The notes under the pieces are model-generated. The model was not told where the DNA came from. It ran no database searches and worked only from the letters and a program-made list of their open reading frames with translations. This document shows positions 55,798 through 64,000 of a stretch of DNA of 64,000 nt, piece after piece. The DNA comes from Flammulina velutipes. Its lineage: Eukaryota; Basidiomycota; Agaricomycetes; Agaricales; Physalacriaceae. The translations under genes were made by a program, and so were the position numbers. The stretch's first letter is position 1. Each line of letters begins with the position of its first letter. The stretch lies in the NCBI GenBank assembly GCA_011800155.1, contig CM022372.1, positions 2,356,001 to 2,420,000 on the forward strand, written 5' to 3'.

Positions 55798-56638
55798 GCA
55801 GATTGATGCAAGTAGTAAGAAAGGAAAGCGTCACGCGCGTGATTGTCACAGTGTAATGAGCAGCGCCACTTGTTTGCATAACTTGGTAGAATTGAAACAT
55901 TGACTTTCTCTTGCTATACGTAGGCTATCCCTAAAGCTCGTTACACCCAACTGACCCAATCCAAGTCACATCCATCTTCAGTTTGCCATTAATAAACCTG
56001 TATGACTGTTATTAGTCTATTGCCCATGTTTCAATCAGCGGTCAGTCCGTAGTCGGGAGACTCCCTATGTTTGTACCTCTACTAGCTGGTTTCCTTGAGA
56101 AACAGACAATCGAGCGATTTTGACTGAGACCATGCACAGCCAGCGCGGGGCAGACTGTTATGACAATCACAACTCGACCAATGGCCAGGATTGTACGCCA
56201 ATCACGGTCCCTACCGCCGTCACTAAGCTACTATTACAAGTCAAAGAACCTCGACGGCTAAGCCACACACAACGAGACTGAACCTCGGACAATTGGCATA
56301 TAGGAATACGAACATAGATATTTGACTGAAGACTGACAAGAAGATTACGCCTCATCTAAACGGTTGTTCCCTGCGTCTGTAGCTCCCGCATCACAATCTA
56401 CACTGCTTCAGTCCATCAAATTCGCGCGGCGCGTTGACATATACAAGGTCTCTCCAAAACAAGCGGCAGTCAGATCCCATGGATACTGCGAAATACGTCT
56501 CTTCACCGTCACCAGCAGCTACACTTACCACGAGATGTGTGTCTTTCCGATACTCCCGAACCCGTTTTAAGAGGCGGATGTCTATGGAGTGGTTCTTGCT
56601 TGTGAACGGCTGGCCCATTTCACACCCTCCGAATCGAA
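55798..56638 (+). other. Upstream part of tandem repeat unit 1
   Basis: From about 56020 the sequence resembles 59210 onward (tctattgccca, tggtttccttg, gcgattttg, accatgcacagcc), so it is the 5' flank of the duplicated unit. No separate gene. 56455-56560 is conserved between the copies and contains an upstream ATG (56479). Confidence 0.5.
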
Positions 56639-58274
56639 ATGCTTTTAGTCCGCGTACCGCTCCTTTTTCTCTACCTTCATATCGTCACAGTGATTGCGGC
56701 GCCTGCTGGTGGCAAGTGAGTATCTCCCATTTGCCTATCAATCACACGTACTCACATAGATGTAAAGGGAGAAACTCGTTGACACAGTAGTAAACGGCGC
56801 AAAGGGGGCGGCATCGAAATATAAAGGGGGACTCAGACCAGGCTATGGCTCTTCAAGACTCACGAGCCCATTTCGTTCGAAGGCATTCTTCATCGACAAG
56901 TCTTCCGTCAAATTCATTCCGGCCAAATATTACAGCACTCTTCCACCCGCAGCGAAAGAGGCTCCCACTAACTCGCAGCTGCAGCAGACTGTAGAGGCAG
57001 CGTTCAAGCAACAAAATTCGGAGAATACGGGTAGAGCGAAGGACAGGTGGAGGATAGACCCAGAGTGCGTCGCCGCCGCCATGTACGTCGCGAGACAGGC
57101 AGTCATAATTGGAGGATCCGCCATGCTTGCTGAGGTGATGTCCGTTCCGCGCAACACCTTCTCGCGACTGACTCTGCGTCGATGCCCAGATGATGCCAGG
57201 CAGTGTTGTTGGTGGGACACAAAGTTTTATAGGAGCCGTGTTCGGAATAACGGGGGCAGCAGATGAGACGATAGGCGAGAAACTTCGGAATATGCCAGAA
57301 TCCGCCGCCCAAAGGATTCTCCAGCAGAATGGCATCCCTTACAAGGAGAACATGACTAAGGAAGAGTTAGTTCAATTCATCGACGACATGATAGAGAAGG
57401 CAGAGGCCGTCAGAGACGATCTCGAGGTTTGGGAGGGTGAGGACGGGGAGGACGAAGGAGATGTGAACGGCAGCCACAGGGAGAGCAAGTCAGATTCTAC
57501 ATTAAATTCCACGGAAAAGGAGACGACGGAAGCTAAGGGCGAAAGATTGAGGAGAAATGGAGTATCCAGGATGAAGAGGACCAGCCTACAGCCACGAAAG
57601 ATGACTCTCGACGGGCTGTGCGAAAAGATGGTGCCTCGAGTGAAAACGTTCAGAGAAGCCCAGCAGAATGTCCTGAAATTTAAAGGTGTTAGGGGTGCTC
57701 TGACAAGTCGCATAAAAATACTCGCCACGACATGTCCTATAGGTTGGATTGTCGGAGTGAGTACCGCCCTTTTGTCAGCCAAACATATATTGATTATTAC
57801 CATGGGTAGGCCATTACTAAAGGTGTTGGAGAATTCGTCGGTGGTGGTAAGGCTGGGAATATGGCCGCACAAAAGGAAGAGGAACAGAAGAAGGCAGCCG
57901 CAAAAGCAAAAGCCGAAGCCTTGAAAGAGGAAGAGGAATCCTCGCAGTCAAGCAGTGACACCGAGGTCGAGGCCGACAGAGGTAGAAAAAAGACATCTGA
58001 TCTGGACAATCGAAGCGTTATCACAGCGCTCGCCTGCGTTCCAGTTATTGGTGGATTGGTACGACCTACCCCAATGATTGTCCTGCCAGTGATCTGACCT
58101 GCATATCAACAGTTCGCTGGCGCCGCGGTAGAGAATGGCCTCGCCGACGATTTCTTTGCAGATATGGCCATAGAAAAGTATGAGGCCCTAGTCGAAATCT
58201 TGCAGAGTACAAATCTGTTGAAGGAGTTTACTTTATATGAACGCGACCTCCTAGCAATACTGGTACCATTGTAG
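56639..58274 (+). CDS. Secreted Gly-rich protein, tandem copy 1
   Basis: Five exons (56639-56715, 56768-57134, 57190-57756, 57810-58058, 58113-58274) sum exactly to 473 aa. Signal peptide MLLVRVPLLFLYLHIVTVIA. Hydrophobic, glycine-rich stretches follow: ARQAVIIGGSAMLAE with GSVVGGTQSFIGAVFGITG, CPIGWIVGAITKGVGEFVGG, and ALACVPVIGGLFAGAAVENG. Between them lie an acidic hydrophilic region, WEGEDGEDEGDVNG, and a Lys/Ala/Glu helix. No known domain. The pattern of GxxxG-type amphipathic stretches after a signal peptide could suit a membrane-interacting secreted protein, which is speculation. A second copy follows at 59889. Confidence 0.75.
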
Positions 58275-59888
58275 GTTTCGATTTTGAAACGAGTGGTTAA
58301 TGTAGAAGCATTGGCACGGAAATATAGGATGACTACCACTATGAACATTGGCGCAGTCGACATCTTGCCGGGTGGTCGCTGCTTGGAAGTTACGGTTGTA
58401 GGGAGCGATGTGGTACATACACTATGCACTCACGAGTCACTGATGACACGTCGCCTTCACCTGGCTGTTGAGTTCTGGGTGTCCTTGCGATTCGCGTATG
58501 AAGGCTGCAGACAAGATGGTCGCGTGTTTGGGTGCGGATCAAATGGCGGTCCGGGTTCCGCGGTGGCCACACTTCGGAGTCTTCGTCTTTCGCGGTGGCA
58601 GAAAGAGAAATTACGACGCATGAGCGAAAGGATTGTTTTAAGCGCTCTTTCTAGCTTACTATGGAACATCACCATAGCAGAAGGATCGGTGTACTGTACC
58701 TTATTATCTAGATCTATTAAGACATCGGCATTGGTGGGAGCGTGGTCGTGAAGATACAATGTGGCCGATTGCAAGCAGCAAGTTAGCAACCGAGTACTAT
58801 GATCCAGGCGATCCGGCCAGGATCCGGCCATCTCACTGAACGATCAACCATATCAACGATGAACATCCCCTAGGAAATAGTAATAGTACACCCTCAGTAG
58901 ACAATGCTGCTGCTCCTTACTATGTCACTTTGACGAATGTGAGTCACCGTCGATGTCATGATACTCAAGTTAAACATGAATGGGTTTCAATTTGCTGATA
59001 CTGGTAACTTATCTATGTAGGTTTCCTTGCGAGCTATGTAATATGATAACCTCAGTGATTCCTTGGCCAGACATCAAGCTGATGCACGGCGTCGCCCCCC
59101 GATTTATAGATTAATCCAGGATAGGCTTTATCTTTCTGAAGCTACCCAACGTTGGTCGAACACAACCGACCCCACAAACATCCGCAGTGTGCTATTAATA
59201 AATACGACTCGACTGTTAGTCTATTGCCCAGGTTTCAGGAAGCGATCACTGTGTGTTCGTGGGTCTCCCTATGCTTATACTTCTACTAGTTGGTTTCCTT
59301 GTGAATGTGCGGGATCCACTAAGCCGTAGAATCTAACAGAAGGCTAAACGGATGATCCAGCGATTTTAGCTAGAGACCATACACAGCCGACGTAGTTCGG
59401 GCAGACTAAGATGACAATTACACCTCGAATTGTATGTCAAATATGATCCCTACCGAAGTTACTAAGTTACGATTTCAATTTGACGAGCCTTGGGAAATTT
59501 AGCGACGCCACACACGTTGAGACTGGACCCCAGACAATATACATGTGATGATACAGAACGCAGAGAGGAGACGAGGCATAAGTTTGGCAATGTATGTGAT
59601 TAGTGACTGCGCCTTTTTCTAACGATATCGTGCGACATCGATCATCTACACTGCTTCGGCCAATCAAATCCGCGTATCGCGTTGACGTATTCTTGCTGTC
59701 TCCATAAACCAACGGCAGCCAGATCCCATGGATACTGCGAAATTCGTGTCCTCACCGTCACCAGCCGCTACACCTACCTCGAGATATGTGTCCCTCCGCT
59801 GCTATCAAGCCCGTTTATAAGAGACGCATGTTTGTGAAGGGGTTATTCATTGTGAACGGCTGGACCATCTCACAGACTCCGAATCGAA
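58275..59888. other. Spacer between tandem copies, itself partly duplicated
   Basis: 58275-58560 matches 61517-61815 and 58640-59000 matches 63270-63600; 59210-59888 matches 56020-56638. No gene that I can support. TATA-like ttataag at 59815-59821 lies 74 bp before the ATG of copy 2; copy 1 has the degenerate ttttaag at that place. Confidence 0.55.
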
Positions 59889-61516
59889 ATGCTTTTAGTC
59901 CGCGTACAGCTCTTTTTTCTCTACCTTCACGTCGTCACGGTGATCGCAGCGCCTGCTGGTGGCAAGTGAGTATCTCCCATTTGCCTATCAACCATATGTA
60001 CTCACATGGATGCAAAGAAAACTTGTTGAAACAGTAGTAAACGGGGCAAAGGGGGCGTCGAAATATAAAGGGGGACTTAGACCAGGCTATGGGTCTTCAA
60101 GACTCACGAGCCCATTTCGTTCGAAGCCATTCTTCGTTGACAAGTCTTCCGTCAAATTCATCCCGGCCAAATATTACAGCACTCTTCCACCCGCAGCTAA
60201 AGAGGCTCCCACTGACTCGCAGCTGCAGCAGACTGTAGAGGCAGCGTTTGAGCAGCAAAATTCGGAGAATACGAAGCAATCAAAGGACAAATGGAGGATC
60301 GATCCAGAGTGCGTCGCCGCCGCCTGGTACGCTGCAAGGCAGGCAGTTATCATAGGAGGATCTGCCATGCTTGCTGAGGTGATGTCCGTTCTGCACGCCA
60401 CCCTTCTCGCGACTGATTCTGTGTCGATGTCTAGATGATGCCAGGCAGTGTTGTCGGTGGGACACAAAGTCTGATAGGAGCCTGGGTTGGAATAACGGGG
60501 GCAGCAGATGAAGAGCTGGGTGATAAACTGCGGCGTATGCCAGAATCCACCGCCCAAAGGATTCTCAAGCAGAATGGCATTCATCACAAGCAAGAGATGA
60601 CAAAGGAAGATCTAATTCGATTCATCGACGACATGATAGAGAAGGCAGGGGCCATTAAGGATGATATCGAGGCTTGGGAGGACGAGGACGGAGAGGACGC
60701 AGGAGACGTGGGCGACATCGACAGTGAGGCAGAGTCAGATTCCAAATTCAATCCCGCGAATAAGGAGGCGACGGAAACTCAGAGCGACAGGGAACGTAGA
60801 AGTGGGACATCAATGGTAAAGAGGGCCAGTCTTCAGCCACGAGCGATGACTCTCGACGGCCTGTGCAAAAATATTGTGCCTCGAGTGAAAACGTTCAGAG
60901 AAGCCCAAAAGAATGTCCTGAAATTTAAAGGTGTTAGAGGTGCTCTGACAAGTCGCATAGGAATCCTTGCTACGACATGTCCAATAGGTTGGATTGCCGG
61001 AGTGAGTACTACCATTTCATCAGCGAAACATGTACTGAATACCATGGGTAGGCGATCACTAAGGGTGTTGGTGAATACGTCGGGGGAGGTAAGGCTGGGG
61101 ATATGGCTGCACAAAAGGAAGAGGACGAAAAAAAGGCGGCTGCGAAAGCAAAAGCCGAAGCCTTGAAAGAGGAAGAGGAATCCTCGCAGTCAAGCAGTGA
61201 CACCGAGGTCGAGGCCAACAGAGGTAGAAAAAAGACATCTGATCTGGACAACCGAAGCGTTATCACAGCGCTCGCCTGTGTTCCGGTCATTGGTGGATTG
61301 GTACGACTCGATCATCCAAGTATTGTTCGCGTGTTCTGACCTGCCCGTCTATAGTTCGCCGGCGCCGCGGTAGAGAATGGCCTCGCCGATGATTTCTTCG
61401 CAGATATGGCCATAGAAAAGTATGACGCCCTAGTCGAAATCTTGCGGAGTACAAATCTGTTGAAGGAGTTTACTTTATACGAACGCGACCTTCTGGCGAT
61501 ACTAGTACCGTTGTAG
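59889..61516 (+). CDS. Secreted Gly-rich protein, tandem copy 2
   Basis: Five exons (59889-59965, 60018-60378, 60435-61001, 61052-61300, 61355-61516) sum exactly to 471 aa. All intron positions and four of five exon lengths equal those of copy 1. Signal peptide MLLVRVQLFFLYLHVVTVIA. Most changes fall in the acidic middle region (WEDEDGEDAGDVGDID), while the hydrophobic glycine-rich parts and the C-terminus (LYERDLLAILVPL) are nearly the same. Preserved frames and splice sites in both copies show both are under constraint. Function unknown. Confidence 0.75.
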
Positions 61517-64000
61517 GCGGTTTCGATTCTGAAATATGGTTAATGTAGAAGCATTAACGGTCATGAAAAATAGACGACTACTACCGCAATTAACGTTAAC
61601 ATTTGCGCAGACATCTTGGCGGTTGGCCGCTACATGGAAGTTGTAGTAAGCGTTATGTTGGCATGTAAGCACACACGAGTCACCGAAAGCACGTTACCTT
61701 CACATGACTGAATTCCTTGCTAAGGTCTGAGTGTCCTTGCGACATACGAATGAAAGCTAAGTACAGACGGGTCACGGAAGGCAGGTATCGGTCGCGTGCA
61801 AGTCGCGTGTCTGAGTGATGATCAGATCCGGGTTCGTCATCAGCCACTCTCACAACATCTTTCGTCAGTATTGATCATAATCTATCTTTCTGCTCAAATG
61901 CTGGTATGGTATTTCTTTCGTCTGCAACGTATGCTATCACTGATAGCAATAGGATTTCAAAGGGAACACTCGCCCGAAACGATATCGAAGAACTTGGCAA
62001 CAAGGGAGCTTGCACTGATTTAAACCGACGGAGGACGTACCCTTTCGCACCCGGGTCAACGTCTGTTCGATTACAACCACCACCGCGGACCCATGACGAC
62101 CAACGTCGAAGAGTGTCGTTCGCGCTTAGTACGAGACGAAGGGTTTGAGATTGAAAGAAAAAGATGTCCACAGTACGTCCTCTCATATAATTGGAATGTT
62201 GCCCTACTGACTTCACTCTTCTTAGCATTTCGTTCCGCCCATAAAACGTCTCGACTCCCCTTCCATGATTCGCAACTTGGCCAACGCCGTCCTGTTCGGA
62301 CGGCTAGTCGGTATACCGACTTGACCAAGTTGCTATCTTCGACCAACACTGTCCAAGCTAGAAACGCCAACACTACGGGAGGTATGTTGTCTTGCTTACT
62401 TATCCTTTCGTTCACTCACGGATGCTAGCCACTATGGAATGAATGACATTGCCCGGCTCTGGTTTGGGTAACGAAACGAGTATCGATCTTAATCTAACCC
62501 TCTCGTTGTGACGACAAGGGGGCGATATTGAGTACGTAGATATATCTTCCTTCGCGTTCCGTATCTCATGGGTTCCGACAGATGAATTGAGCAGCATCGA
62601 CCTCAGTGGTATAAGTACCAATGAGCCATCCGCCAGGACGATAGCATCTCTGCAACGTGGTCGTCCTTTCGGACGACTTGTTGATTCGGCATTGCCTGTA
62701 CGTAGTCGTTAACGGATACGGCGTTTGCGAGGCTTCGACAATGGTGCGCTCGCTTGTTTTTTCCTTCGAGTGAACTATTATAACCTTCTCTCAGACGCCT
62801 GCTATATGGTACGTGGTTCCTTACTAACTCACATTGTCTGGTTTCTGACTACCAGTTATAGTGCTTGAACGGAATTGCTGTTACGCGCCTTGGAACACCT
62901 CTGGAGCATCCACCTTGTCCGCCGGCCTCGACTTTGTTATGGGAATTAGAGGGCTAACTTGAATAAAGTTTGCGCGGGATGTGAGATGGGTGAGACTTGA
63001 TGGACATTATCACGAGTAGCTATCATTTTTTTTTAGCTTTGGTATGTGTAAAGACGATTCAGACGGAGCAGCTGCACCTGGATTTCATCTTGACGCTGGG
63101 TTATGCGGTCCATATGGGTCAATTCCTGCAGCATTGCGCGATGCGCGCACAACTTTCCAGTACTTACTCTGTACTGTACGACTTACTTCTTCAAAGCTTC
63201 ACAGCTTCAAATCTTTGACTTGCACTAAAGGTGAATCTCAAAGCCCGACCGAAATGATTGTGTTCTTCCTGGTGCCTTACTACCTCTACTACGGAATATC
63301 ACCATGCCAGAAAGATCGGGTGGTGCATGTTACTTTTATGATCTCTAGATCTACGAGACATCGTCATTGGTGACTATGGTTTTGAAGCTACGCTACGGCG
63401 GCAACTTGCTAGCGGCCGAGTACGACCCAAGCGATCCGGTAACTTCGCCGAACGATCTACCATCTCAAAGACGAGTATCCCCTATGAACTAGTAGCATAT
63501 CGACAGTAGACAATGCTGCTTCTCGTTGCTACGTTAATTTGACGAGTGCGAGTCTCCGTTGGCACCACGATGCGCACGTCAAAAACAGAAGTAGCTCAGG
63601 CTCGCTATCAAAGAAGTCAGTCTCAAGCCATTCGACTGTTACTTCATTGAGGCTGGTACCGGTATCTAGGTTGGATTCCTAGGTAACTTGAATACGTTGC
63701 CTTGAATGGACAATCCTTGACCAGACACCAAGCTGGTAGTACACGGCGTTAGTGACTGTCATGACAAATACGGCTTGAACAAACAGTCATGGGTACTGCC
63801 GTCACCAAGCTAGTATTGTAAGTCGGGAAGTCAAAGGGCAAGCCTCCAGAGATGACATCAATTTCCAAGTAAACAGACCAGAACATAGTGAGCGCAGAGA
63901 CATTGAGGCAGAAGACTGGCTATTTCTGTGATTGATGATTGCCTTTCCTCCTGACGATAACCTTGATGCGATTTTCCTTGACCGCCGCTATCGCGATCTA
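61517..64000. other. Flank of copy 2 with insertion, then start of a third repeat unit
   Basis: 61517-61815 matches the flank of copy 1 (58275-58560). About 61830-63240 has no match there and looks like an insertion of about 1.4 kb. It holds one open frame, MTTNVEECRSRLVRDEGFE (62093-62428, 111 codons), without known motif. From about 63270 the match resumes (ggaatatcaccat, ctagatct, gtagacaatgctgct) and runs to the window end, so another unit may follow outside. Confidence 0.5.

Overview
The window looks like nuclear DNA of a basidiomycete fungus, most likely an agaricomycete. Genes are compact and split by many short introns of about 45-60 nt with GT-AG borders. There are two class I hydrophobins, a kexin-type protease, two intron-containing tRNA-Leu genes and a large Ty3/gypsy retrotransposon. 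No bacterial, CRISPR or prophage features were seen. Gene models were built by hand from reading frames and splice signals; for most of them the exon lengths sum to a whole number of codons, which is an internal check.

Layout. 0-17.5 kb and 32.8-38 kb are accessory territory: multi-exon genes of unknown function, several of them paralogs of one another. Four of them (4790-7142, 13796-16356, the split gene at 17545-17789 plus 32803-35588, and 36188-36835) form one family, called family P here. Its N-terminal region ends in a WW- or W-rich motif; then come an HMG-box-like helical segment, a short AGP-motif exon with conserved intron phases, a variable low-complexity linker and a C-terminal tryptophan-rich domain. 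Two neighbouring genes (11917-12874 and 12963-13640) carry viroplasmin/RNase H1-N-like domains.

17790-32802 is a structurally complete Ty3/gypsy element of about 15 kb. It has 790-bp LTRs with 2 mismatches, an atcct target duplication, and intact gag-protease and RT-RNaseH-integrase frames on the minus strand. It sits inside the C-terminal coding region of one family P gene. Between pol and its 3' LTR it carries two plus-strand (antisense) genes with their own promoter signals and introns. The second of these is broken by a 2.8-kb foldback element with about 1.2-kb inverted repeats and a gtggaag duplication. This gives three levels of nesting.

38.5-56 kb is more conventional: two hydrophobin genes in the same orientation, a secreted kinase-like protein between them, a kexin-like protease, a gene of unknown function with a decayed tandem paralog, tRNA-Leu(CAA) with a 5' fragment copy, tRNA-Leu(UAG), an S28 serine carboxypeptidase, and a mitochondrially targeted family X DNA polymerase-like protein that has lost one catalytic aspartate. 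56-64 kb holds a tandem array of a secreted, glycine-rich protein of unknown function: two full copies and the flank of a third.

The genes do not form an evident pathway. The main story is mobile DNA and expanded lineage-specific families next to ordinary secreted-protein and protease genes.
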